A DNA stretch of 64,000 nucleotides from Marinimicrobium sp038419845 (lineage in GTDB: Bacteria; Pseudomonadota; Gammaproteobacteria; Pseudomonadales; Cellvibrionaceae): positions 62,001 to 126,000 of the forward strand of contig NZ_JBCAQT010000011.1 in NCBI RefSeq assembly GCF_038419845.1, read 5' to 3'. Below, one piece after another: positions 41,401 through 49,416 of this stretch. The notes under the pieces were generated by a model. It was not told the origin of the DNA. It worked only from the letters and a program-made list of their open reading frames with translations, and did no database searches. Every line of letters begins with the position of its first letter. Within the stretch, counting starts at the first letter, position 1. Both the position numbers and the translations under genes were made by a program.

Positions 41401-44341
41401 CAGCCTGCTCGGTGTTGAATTGGCATTGCTGTACCTTTTTGTCCGACTTGCCCGACGTAAAAGTGCAGGTCTGTTTTGAGGTGGGTTGCCAGTCGCCGTC
41501 GTGCCGCTTCATGTGCTCGGCGGTAACTTCGGCTTTCTGATCGGGCAGGGGATTACCCTGAATATCAACCACCATCAGATCCAGTTCTATCATCTCCCCC
41601 TTCTGTGCGAACAGGCTCTCCGGTTTGACACCAATGTAGGCATTGGCCGGATGGATCAACAGCTCGCTGGTTGAGGCCCACTGCTGGCGATTGACATCGG
41701 TCACGCTCGCCTCGGTGACAAGCCGGTGGGGATACACCATCGGTTCGAATTCCAGCTCGGCATTGGGAACAATGGGCAGATGGTGTTGACCGTTTTCGTC
41801 GGTCTGGCCGCTCAGCGATTGCCGCCATTGCTCTTCGTCATAAAAATGGCTTCGAAGCCAATAGGGTTGCCAGTGGCCAAAGGTATAACCGTCCCAGTCG
41901 GGAGGTGAATAATGCCCGGTATGCAGGCTGACCTGCCAGTTGACCTCGGCGTTGGGCAGTGGGCCACCGGCGTAGTATCGCGCCGAGACACTGGCTTCCA
42001 GATCGGTCCCGGCAATATAGGGTTCGGTCGGCAGGGCCGTGGTCACTTCATATTCGGGGCGACGAAACTCTTCAATCTGAATCTCATGGTAGTGCTCACC
42101 GCGATCGACGGTGTTGTCATTGCTGATCAGATCGACCACCAGCGCGGCCCGTCCCAATGACGCCGTGGGCGGGATGGGAAGGGTCACTTCAAAAGCGCCC
42201 GACTCTCCGACCGTCTCACGTCCCCGGGCCAGTTCATTGCGCTGGCTGTCGTGAAAGCGCCACTCCAATTGGGTCACATCGTCCGGAAGGTGAATGTCTC
42301 CCTGCGGACCCGGGGTCAGTTCCCGGACGATCCCTTTGATGCGGGCGGTTTCGCCGGGACGATAGAGACCCCGGTCATCAAAAATCAGCGTCGGATAACG
42401 GTAGCCTTTTTCGCGAGAGCTATACCAGGAAGAGCTCCAGGTTCCAGAGTGACGACCGAGGGGCAGGAAAGCCGCGTCCTGTTCCTGTCGCGCGACCAAC
42501 AGCGGGTCTTCGATTTCCTTCTCGATCAATGCCAGTGAGGCCATACCCTCGCTATCGGTAGAGGCCGAGGTTTCTCCCAGAGTGACAGAGACATCGGAGA
42601 GCGGGGTGCCCCGGTTCAGGTCCGTGGTCCACACCAGTGCCTGCTGTTGGTCCAACTGGGCACTAAGTCCGAGGTTGGTCACCTGTACCCACAGGGCTTT
42701 GGAAGCATGGCGATAGCGGTGTCGCTGAGGGACCTCGGTTTCCGGGTCGGGCGCACTGATCAGAATGACCAGGTGTCCCAGGCCTTGCTCGTTCAAGGCG
42801 TCCCTGAGGGGCAGTCGGTTCTGCACAAGAGTATTGAGCTCGCCGGGCACTGTTTTCGTGTATTGCTCGATCAGGGTCCCGGGCTTGGAGGCTTTTTCCT
42901 CGTCCGAGGGAGGGTTCAGACCGCGACGACGAATCTGTTGTTGGTAGCGAACGAACGACGACCAGTCCTTCGGCTCAACCCGCCGGATTTCCACATCGAA
43001 CTGGTTTATGTTGCGCGTCACCACCGGCAGCTCAAGCAGCGTTTCTCCTGACAGAACCAGCAGGTCATTGCCGGGAACTTCCAACAGGGGGAAGTGGTTT
43101 TTGACTTCAAAGGAGAGCGTTACGTCCTCTGATAGCGACTGGCCAAAGCGATCTTGGGTTCCGGCTTTCAGTGTGACGGTATAGTCGGTGGCCGGTTCGG
43201 TACTTCCCTGAATTGATATTCTGTTTTCGTGTTGCCAGATGTTGGCGTCAGGGAGTGCCGGCTCGATGCTCAGTTGCTCTTCCGACCAGTCGTCCGTCAG
43301 GGGGTTGTTCAGGATGATGGACCAGCTGTCGCCCGGCCGGCAGGGCTCATTGTTCCAGTTGCACTGGGTCTCGGTGACTTCCAGGGGGGCTGCGATGCTG
43401 ATGGCCCGGCTCTGGGCCCTGGGGGCTTTACGTGCACCTTCGACGGCTGGGGCACCGGCGGCCAAAGTCAGCTCGGCTTTGCTGGCTCGCGGCAGCGGTG
43501 TGGTCGGACGCAGGGCCAGCCAATGCCCCGACGGGAGGGAATCAATCCGATCGGAGGCGCCATTGCGGTCGCCCGCAATCTGTTGGTCGCTGGCCACCTC
43601 CAGCGAATACCTTTCTCCCTTTGCCGTCAACTCAATAAACGGGAGCAGTGTCTCGGGATCGATCGGCTGATTGAACACCAGGACCAGTACCGGCTGCCGG
43701 GAGACTGGCTCATCCGCACCCGGATGCGTCTGCTCGATCTGCAGGGGCGGCGTCGCGAAGTGCCAGTCGGTGTCTTCACCCAGCGGCAAACCGGCGGCGG
43801 AGGCGAACGCACCATCCACCTCGACAGTGTACTCCGTTGCCATGGGGAATCGGCCCGCTTCCGGCTCGAACACCAGCGTGCGGGTATCCACCCAACGCCA
43901 GTCGCCCTCAACGGCGGGGGTGATCGTCACGGGCGGCTTCTCGGTCAATTGCTCTGAATGGGCGCTCAGGGCCACCATGGGCGTCGAAAACGTCAGGCTG
44001 ACCAGAGAGGCGCTCTCAAGCTCGCCTTCGGGCGCAAAGCGGGTCAGTCTGGGAGCCTCAGCCGTCTCTGTGGGTGGGTCCCGATCAGTGGCCGGGGGCG
44101 GGAACGCGCTCTGAAGGATTTCTCCGGGGGGCGGTGGGGGCTGTGACTCGGGACGCCGCTGGAACGCCTGTCGGTCCTCGGGGGCCTCCTGCAGAGGTGG
44201 AAGGCTCTCCAGCAGAGCCCGGGTTTCGTTGACGGTCAGCGTCCCGGTGGCATCCTCGCCCCGGTGTTGGCAGCCGCTGCCCAGCAGCGCTGCGGCGCTC
44301 AGCAGCAATAAGAGAAGTCCTGTCACCCTGTTGTGAGTCAT
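38486..44341 (-). CDS. Bacterial alpha-2-macroglobulin lipoprotein (thioester type)
   Basis: This 1951-residue lipoprotein (signal peptide ending LLGSGC) has the layout of YfhM-type bacterial macroglobulins: an N-terminal Ig-like MG series, the A2M bait region and the thioester domain. The thioester motif is intact: YPYGCTEQLASRLM with Cys1457 and the Gln three residues on, followed by the alpha/alpha toroid (LQNADGGWGFWRASENSQAY). Such proteins trap attacking proteases in the periplasm. In E. coli and many others the gene is paired with pbpC; here no pbpC is near, and a lytic transglycosylase is divergent instead. Start chosen at MTHNRVTG; an ATG 16 codons upstream would spoil the signal peptide. 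Confidence 0.94.
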   Translation of the reverse strand: MTHNRVTGLLLLLLSAAALLGSGCQHRGEDATGTLTVNETRALLESLPPLQEAPEDRQAFQRRPESQPPPPPGEILQSAFPPPATDRDPPTETAEAPRLTRFAPEGELESASLVSLTFSTPMVALSAHSEQLTEKPPVTITPAVEGDWRWVDTRTLVFEPEAGRFPMATEYTVEVDGAFASAAGLPLGEDTDWHFATPPLQIEQTHPGADEPVSRQPVLVLVFNQPIDPETLLPFIELTAKGERYSLEVASDQQIAGDRNGASDRIDSLPSGHWLALRPTTPLPRASKAELTLAAGAPAVEGARKAPRAQSRAISIAAPLEVTETQCNWNNEPCRPGDSWSIILNNPLTDDWSEEQLSIEPALPDANIWQHENRISIQGSTEPATDYTVTLKAGTQDRFGQSLSEDVTLSFEVKNHFPLLEVPGNDLLVLSGETLLELPVVTRNINQFDVEIRRVEPKDWSSFVRYQQQIRRRGLNPPSDEEKASKPGTLIEQYTKTVPGELNTLVQNRLPLRDALNEQGLGHLVILISAPDPETEVPQRHRYRHASKALWVQVTNLGLSAQLDQQQALVWTTDLNRGTPLSDVSVTLGETSASTDSEGMASLALIEKEIEDPLLVARQEQDAAFLPLGRHSGTWSSSWYSSREKGYRYPTLIFDDRGLYRPGETARIKGIVRELTPGPQGDIHLPDDVTQLEWRFHDSQRNELARGRETVGESGAFEVTLPIPPTASLGRAALVVDLISNDNTVDRGEHYHEIQIEEFRRPEYEVTTALPTEPYIAGTDLEASVSARYYAGGPLPNAEVNWQVSLHTGHYSPPDWDGYTFGHWQPYWLRSHFYDEEQWRQSLSGQTDENGQHHLPIVPNAELEFEPMVYPHRLVTEASVTDVNRQQWASTSELLIHPANAYIGVKPESLFAQKGEMIELDLMVVDIQGNPLPDQKAEVTAEHMKRHDGDWQPTSKQTCTFTSGKSDKKVQQCQFNTEQAGKYRLTAQVTDSEGRRNQTRMDLWVSGERPDAPPIDDADQEEIRLIPDRERYAPGDTASIQITTPFAPAEALVTVRRQGIASYERIRLEDGTHTLEVPIAEHSIPKLVVDVEAVGQIDSRPVQSQGRLDLPVSSESRELDVALTLESAQLKPGEQARVQIEVKDHQGAAVDAGEVTLYAVDESVLTLAGYQLPLPLPIFYGFIEEGVVDYRLRDNLRVVEQTPPPERLEEMVALGSSDIVTRYEASERGSPSGKSSTASMRTDFDALATYSASIDLGDDGRAEAAFTLPDNLTRYRVMAVVHREQQFGTGETELEVGLPLMVRPSLPRFLNLGDTVELPVVVQNTTAQPMTVELALRASNLELTDAAGRRLTVPANDRREVRFSARPESAGTARLQVIAQSDNLQDAAELEIPVLTPATTEAFAQYGSLTEGADFHPVSVPGNVYPDFGGLNLSTSSTQFQSLTDAYRYLLDYPYGCTEQLASRLMSIAALGDLMTAFAGDEMPSGETIKTRVKDILTRMAKLQNADGGWGFWRASENSQAYVSVHATHALLRARDAGYAVDDEMLKRAIQYLSDLNQQLPDGLDSRQQHAVLAYGFYVQTLAGNPQPKAAQQLFDNAKEDELSTETLGWLLSVTHDAPDTTEMRAEIERRLNNRVRETAATAQFVEDYPEGGHWVLHGARRTDAVVLDALLRTDPDQTLVEKLARGLLNQRHKGHWGNTQENVFVLQALKHYFHQREAEEPQLTARAWLGDLFLGEHEYQGRTTETNAIEVPMQHLLKGPKNPTLALQHQGTGRLYYRLGLRYAPDDLQLDAASHGFRVKREYEAINRDDDVRKGSDGVWEIRAGAAVRVKLTLTAPARRHHVALADYLPAGLEPMNPNLEGTASVEPSRAVEGRTRYWQPHWYNHQQMRDERVEVFATQLEGGVYQYEYTALATTPGEFIAPPAKAEEMYQPETFGRSPTETVRIMEKQ

Positions 44342-44487
44342 ATCCTGGCCCTGTTTTTTAGCGGTATTGGCAGTGCCCAATTCTTGCACCCGACTCCAGT
44401 CGCGGCAAGCGACTTGTGCCCCGCCAGTGGGCCAAATCCGCCGGGAAGCAGTACACTGTCTTTACTGTGTCTGAAAGGAGAGTGCGC

Positions 44488-46578
44488 ATGCGCTTGCTCA
44501 CAACCGCTTTTGCATTGTCAGTGATTCTGCTGAACGCCTGTAGTTCCGAGGCGCCGGAGTCGGAGGCCGAGCTGCCGGGCGCCCAGCCCGGCTACATTGA
44601 GACCGGGGACCTGGAGGCGATCAAAAAACGAGGTGAGTTTCGCATTCTGGTGCATCAGGCCGCCGATGATTACCTGCCGCGCGCGGGTTACCCCCTGGAT
44701 ATCGAACAGCGGATGGCGGAGCGGTTTGCCCGGGAAGAGGGGCTGAAACCGGTGTTGGTGCCGGTGGCCAACTATGGTGGGCTGCTCGAGGCGCTGTTGG
44801 CAGGACAGGGGGATGTGGTGGCCGCCAACCTGACGGTCACGCCGTCCCGCTCGGAGAAGGTGGGCTTTACCATCGGCGTGGATGAAACCCGCGAAGTGGT
44901 GGTGGGGCTCAGCGAGGGCCCTCAGGTCCGTTCCCTTGAGGATCTGGGAGGGCACACAGTGGGCGTGATGCGCGACACCAGTTTCTGGGAGCTGTCGCAG
45001 TCGCTGCTGGCCGGGCGGGATGAGGTGTCGATTGTGCCCCTGGATCCTACCCTGACCAGTGACGATGTGCTCGATGGACTGGTGGCGGGGAAGTATGACT
45101 TTGCGCTGCAGGACAGCAATGTCATGGACGTGGTGCGCACTTACCGGGAGGATGTCAAAACCCACTTCGCTCTGGGTGAGGAGCGTCCTCTGGCCTGGGC
45201 CGTGCGCCCGGATAGCCCGGAGCTGCTCAAGGAGCTCAATCGCTATCTGACCCGCGAGCGTCTGACCCGGGCCGAGGTGGACGCTCATACGGAGGACCTG
45301 GAGGGTATTCGCGAGCGCCGGGTTCTGCGGGTGATCACTCGCAACAATGCCGCCAATTACTATCTCTATCGCGGCGAGCTGGTGGGGTTTGAGTACGAGC
45401 TGGCCCGCCGCTTTGCCGAGAGTCTGGGTGTGCGCCTGCAGATGGTGGTAGCCGATAACCACGAGAGCATGATCCCCATGCTGCGCGAAGGCCAGGGCGA
45501 TATGATCGCCTCCTTCATGACCCGCACCGAAGGGCGTCAGTCGCGCGTGGCTTTTTCCCGTCCCTATCACTACGCGACCGAGACCGTCGTGGGCCGCGCC
45601 GATGAGCCGGCGATGGACAACCCCGAAGCACTGTCCGGTCGCACGCTGCATCTGCGTCGCTCCAGCAGTTACTGGGAAACCGCCGAGGCGCTGGTGGACG
45701 AGGGGGTGGATCTGACCCTCGAAGCGGTGCCCTCCAATGTCGAGACCGAAGAAATCATCGCCCGGGTGGCACGGGGGGCCTACGACCTGACCATCGCGGA
45801 CAGCCATATCCTCGAATCCGAGTTGACCTGGCGGGACGATATCCAGGGGCTGCTGTCGCTGGGCGAGCCGATCAGCCACGGCTGGGCGGTGCGTCAGGAC
45901 AATCCTGAACTGCTCGAAGCGACCAACGAATTCTGGAACAGCGAGTATCGCGGCCTGCATTACAATATTCTGTATAAGCGTTATTTCCAGGACGATTCGC
46001 GCATCCGCAAACACCGGGATGGCCGGGTGGATGTGGTCGGCGGTGGTCAGCTCTCGCCCTGGGACGACCTGACCCGAACCTACGCCGAGCAGTACGGCTT
46101 TGATTGGCGGCTGGTGTTGTCGCAGATGTATCAGGAAAGCGAGTTTGACCCCAATGCTACCTCCTGGGTGGGGGCCAAGGGCCTGATGCAGGTCATGCCC
46201 CGCACGGGTCAGGAGCTGGGGCTGACGCCGCTTGATGACCCCGAGGTGAGTGTGCATGCCGGGGTAAAGTATATGGAGTGGCTGCGCCATCGCTTTCCCG
46301 AGCGTCTGCCCGTGGATGAGCAGATGTGGTTTTCCCTGGCCGCCTACAATGCCGGTGTGGGTCATGTCAGGGACGCGCGCCGATTGGCCGAGCAGCAGGG
46401 CCTGGATCCGGACCGCTGGTTCGGTAATGTGGAGGAGGCGATGTTGTTGCTCTCCGACCCGCAATACCACCGTCACGCGCGTTTCGGGTTTGTGCGCGGT
46501 CGGGAACCGGTAAATTATGTCCGCCATATCCGGGATCGATACCGGGCCTACGCGCGCCTGGTTGAACGCGAGCCCTAG
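44488..46578 (+). CDS. MltF-like lytic transglycosylase with two substrate-binding domains
   Basis: The 696-residue lipoprotein (lipobox LLNACSS) has a first SBP_bac_3-type domain (about 45-270), a second one (about 285-520) and a C-terminal SLT lysozyme-like domain (about 530-690). The SLT part has the catalytic Glu in QMYQESEFDPNA, then GAKGLMQVMPRTG and SLAAYNAGVGHV. E. coli MltF (518 residues) has only one binding domain, which regulates the transglycosylase on binding muropeptides. The two domains here align with each other (FRILVHQA / LRVITRNN starts; SSYWE/TSFWE segments) and seem a tandem duplication. Start follows AAGGAG. It is divergent from the macroglobulin gene. Confidence 0.92.
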   Translation: MRLLTTAFALSVILLNACSSEAPESEAELPGAQPGYIETGDLEAIKKRGEFRILVHQAADDYLPRAGYPLDIEQRMAERFAREEGLKPVLVPVANYGGLLEALLAGQGDVVAANLTVTPSRSEKVGFTIGVDETREVVVGLSEGPQVRSLEDLGGHTVGVMRDTSFWELSQSLLAGRDEVSIVPLDPTLTSDDVLDGLVAGKYDFALQDSNVMDVVRTYREDVKTHFALGEERPLAWAVRPDSPELLKELNRYLTRERLTRAEVDAHTEDLEGIRERRVLRVITRNNAANYYLYRGELVGFEYELARRFAESLGVRLQMVVADNHESMIPMLREGQGDMIASFMTRTEGRQSRVAFSRPYHYATETVVGRADEPAMDNPEALSGRTLHLRRSSSYWETAEALVDEGVDLTLEAVPSNVETEEIIARVARGAYDLTIADSHILESELTWRDDIQGLLSLGEPISHGWAVRQDNPELLEATNEFWNSEYRGLHYNILYKRYFQDDSRIRKHRDGRVDVVGGGQLSPWDDLTRTYAEQYGFDWRLVLSQMYQESEFDPNATSWVGAKGLMQVMPRTGQELGLTPLDDPEVSVHAGVKYMEWLRHRFPERLPVDEQMWFSLAAYNAGVGHVRDARRLAEQQGLDPDRWFGNVEEAMLLLSDPQYHRHARFGFVRGREPVNYVRHIRDRYRAYARLVEREP

Positions 46579-46639
46579 GGGTATCCCCTCAGGGGTAGTG
46601 CCAAACAATTGACTTTGGGTGGCCGCTGCCCTAAATTGC

Positions 46640-46810
46640 CGCCCTGACATACGGTGCCTGCTGCCCCCGATGGACTCATCGGTCGGGGCTGAGCAGGTTA
46701 AACGGGAAGTCTGGACAATCCAGCGCTGCCCCCGCAACGGTGATCAGAGCGAGGTGTTTTTACGCCGACTCTGTCAGCCCGATACCGGCCCTATGTCGCA
46801 TTCGTTGATG
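46640..46810 (+). promoter_or_regulatory. Cobalamin riboswitch
   Basis: The region contains the B12-box core GCTGCCCCCGCAACGGT, the upstream GGTTAAACGGGAAGT segment, and the closing TCAGCCCGATACCGGCC. It lies about 125 bases upstream of btuB in the same direction. It should reduce expression of btuB and the following B12 genes when adenosylcobalamin is plentiful. Confidence 0.95.
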
Positions 46811-46934
46811 GAGCGGAGGGCTACCATCCGGCAATTCTTCACGCGCTTTTGGTTCGATCGTTCCAACAGTGCCGCGTCGCTTTGCTTCTCCTCCCTCGAT
46901 CCCAGTTTAATCGTTTAAACCTCAGGGGTTGATC

Positions 46935-48770
46935 GTGAACAAAACACTGCTTTCCTCGGCCATCGTGGCCGCCACTCTGGCACTGCCTGTTCAGGCACAA
47001 GACACCGATTCTGACGACTACGCCGCGCCCGGCCTGGAGACGCTGACCGTGGTTTCCTCGCGCACCGAAACCGAACAGCGCCAGTTGGGTTCCTCGGTCT
47101 CGGTACTGACTGAGACCGACATCAAAGCGCTGGGCTTTCAATCGCTGGCCGATGTCCTGCGTACGCTGCCCTCGGTCTCGGTGACCAATAACGGTGGCAT
47201 GGGCAAGGCCACCTCGCTGCGGGTTCGTGGCGAGGCGGGCTTTCGCACCCTGGTGCGGGTGGACGGAGTGGATATTTCCGACCCGACCGCCACCCAGGTC
47301 AGCAGCCAGGTCCATCATCTGCTCAGCAGTAATGTCGCCCGGGTGGAATTGCTTCGGGGCCCCCAGGGCATGATGTACGGCGCGGACGCCGGCGGGGTGC
47401 TGGACATCACCACCGATCACGTCGATGAGGGCCTCAAAGGCGGCGCCAGTCTGGAAACCGGGCGCTACAACACCAAGACCTATTCGGGTCATGTGGGCGG
47501 TGGCAATGAGCGCGGAGACTTTTATCTGTCTGGTGCCCGCGCCAGCACTGAAGGTTTCAATTCCCACACCGACGACACCTCGGGCGAAGCCGATGGCTAT
47601 GAAAACACCACCTTCCATGCCCGGGGCGGTCTCAACCTGAATGACGACTGGCGCGCGCAGGCGGTGTTGCGCGAGACGGACGCCGAGTCGGAGTTCGACC
47701 GCTGCGGCTTCCCTGCCATTGACGACTGCATCGGTAACTTTGATCAGCGCAACAGTCGGGCGAGTGTGACCCATACCAATGAACTGGGGAAGAACACTCT
47801 GGCCTTTTCCAGAACCGATGTGGCCCGTAAAAATTACGCCGGTGGTGAAGTTTCTTACGATACCGAGGGCGAAATCGCCAAGTGGACGTTCAATGGCAAT
47901 GCGCAGCTGACCGAGGCCCACGGCGTTGTTTATGGCCTGGAGCAGCGCACCGATCAGGTGCGGGAATTAAAGCGCGATCAGAGTGGTGTCTACCTGGAGT
48001 ATCAGGGGCAGTATGAGGAGAGCTTTTTTGTCACCGCCGGCGTACGCCGGGACGACAACGACGATTTTGGCGGCTTTACCAGCTACCGCCTGAGCGGCGC
48101 CTACCTGATCCCGGAGGTGGGGCGGGGCACGCTCAAGTTGAAGTCCAGTCTGGGCACGGGCTTTCGGGCGCCCAGTCTGTTCGAGATTGATTACAACCGT
48201 TCCGGGGATACCCCGATGGAACCCCTGAGCCAGGAAGAGAGCCGGGGCTTTGATATTGGCCTGGAATATTTTGGCGAGACCGGTCTGCACATGGAAGCGG
48301 TGCTGTTTGACCAGAAAATCGATGACGAAATCTATTTCGATCTTGAAGGTTTCACCGGTTATCTCCAGGGCGGGCAGGAGAGTGAATCCCGCGGGCTCGA
48401 GCTGATTGCCGAAGTGCCGTTGGACGATACCCTCTGGCTCAATGCCAACTACACCCGTGTGGATGCCGAGGCCTCGGACGGCAGCCCCCGGTCGCGCCAG
48501 CCCAAGCATCTGTACAACGTCGGCTTCCGCTACTTGCCGCTGGACACCCTGACAGTGTCGCTTAACTGGCGTTCCTCGCAGGATCGTATGGAGGGTGATA
48601 CCGAACTCAAGGACTACCGGGTGGTGGATGCGAGCGTCCGCTATCAGGCCTTCGATGGCGTGGTGGTATTTGTGCGCGGGGAAAATATCCTGGACGAGGA
48701 CTATGTGGAAGTGCCCGGCTACAACACCTCGGGGGCGGCCGCCTATGCGGGCGCGGAATTGAGCTTTTAA
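46935..48770 (+). CDS. btuB: TonB-dependent vitamin B12 receptor BtuB
   Basis: The 611-residue outer-membrane protein imports cobalamins with TonB energy. It has a signal peptide (cut near VQAQD), the TonB box region ETLTVVSSR, a plug domain (SVLTETDIKALGFQSLADVL, VELLRGPQGMMYGADAGGVL) and a 22-strand barrel ending in aromatic residue Phe (AGAELSF). The start is taken as the GTG at 46935, six bases after AGGGG; a TTG six bases upstream is the alternative. Cobalamin specificity rests on the riboswitch and on the following cobalamin genes. Confidence 0.93.
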   Translation: MNKTLLSSAIVAATLALPVQAQDTDSDDYAAPGLETLTVVSSRTETEQRQLGSSVSVLTETDIKALGFQSLADVLRTLPSVSVTNNGGMGKATSLRVRGEAGFRTLVRVDGVDISDPTATQVSSQVHHLLSSNVARVELLRGPQGMMYGADAGGVLDITTDHVDEGLKGGASLETGRYNTKTYSGHVGGGNERGDFYLSGARASTEGFNSHTDDTSGEADGYENTTFHARGGLNLNDDWRAQAVLRETDAESEFDRCGFPAIDDCIGNFDQRNSRASVTHTNELGKNTLAFSRTDVARKNYAGGEVSYDTEGEIAKWTFNGNAQLTEAHGVVYGLEQRTDQVRELKRDQSGVYLEYQGQYEESFFVTAGVRRDDNDDFGGFTSYRLSGAYLIPEVGRGTLKLKSSLGTGFRAPSLFEIDYNRSGDTPMEPLSQEESRGFDIGLEYFGETGLHMEAVLFDQKIDDEIYFDLEGFTGYLQGGQESESRGLELIAEVPLDDTLWLNANYTRVDAEASDGSPRSRQPKHLYNVGFRYLPLDTLTVSLNWRSSQDRMEGDTELKDYRVVDASVRYQAFDGVVVFVRGENILDEDYVEVPGYNTSGAAAYAGAELSF

Positions 48771-48802
48771 CTTGAGTTGAGCTTTTAACCGGAGAAAGCA
48801 CC

Positions 48803-49414
48803 ATGACCGACGACTCCAGAAAAGACGCCCGCCACGAAGCGGCGATGAAAAAACAGAAGGCCAAGGTGGATGCCCGCATTGCCGAGGCCGACACCGAATG
48901 CGGCGTGGCGGTGCTGCTCACCGGCAATGGTAAGGGCAAATCCAGCTCCGCCTTTGGCATGGTGATGCGCGCGTTGGGCTACGGCCAGAAGGTTGGCGTG
49001 GTGCAGTTCATCAAGGGCGAGCAGCTCTCGGGCGAAGAGATCTACCTGCGCGATCACTGCCCCCAGGCGACCCTGTATCAGATGGGTACCGGCTTTACCT
49101 GGAACACCCAGGATCGCAGCGGCGACATCGCCGCCGCCGAGCGCACCTGGGCCCAGGCCGAGGCAATGCTGTCCGATGCCAGCATCGACCTGGTCGTGCT
49201 GGATGAGATCACCTATATGCTCGCCTACAAATACCTGGACGAACAGAGAGTGATCGATGCCATTCAGAGCCGGCCTCCGGAGCAGAGCCTGGTGGTGACC
49301 GGCCGGGGCGGTGGCAGCGCGCTGCAGGAGGCCATGGACACCGTGTCGGAAGTCAAAGACATCAAGCATGCCTTCCGCGCTGGCATCAAAGCGCGCCAGG
49401 GTGTGGATTACTAG
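48803..49414 (+). CDS. cobO: Cob(I)yrinic acid a,c-diamide adenosyltransferase
   Basis: The enzyme adds the 5'-deoxyadenosyl group to the cobalt of corrinoids. The 203-residue protein has the P-loop LLTGNGKGKSSSAFGMVMRA, VGVVQFIKGEQ, the LVVLDEITYMLAYKYLD segment and VVTGRGGG, typical of the CobO/CobA/BtuR class. A charged N-terminal extension of about 30 residues precedes the core. It lies 32 bases after btuB and two bases before cobQ. Confidence 0.94.
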   Translation: MTDDSRKDARHEAAMKKQKAKVDARIAEADTECGVAVLLTGNGKGKSSSAFGMVMRALGYGQKVGVVQFIKGEQLSGEEIYLRDHCPQATLYQMGTGFTWNTQDRSGDIAAAERTWAQAEAMLSDASIDLVVLDEITYMLAYKYLDEQRVIDAIQSRPPEQSLVVTGRGGGSALQEAMDTVSEVKDIKHAFRAGIKARQGVDY

Positions 49415-49416
49415 GG

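Noticed and set aside
44518..46737. A 739-codon open frame antisense to the transglycosylase gene
   Set aside because: It is a composition artefact of GC-rich coding DNA; the plus-strand frame has clear domains and a ribosome-binding site.
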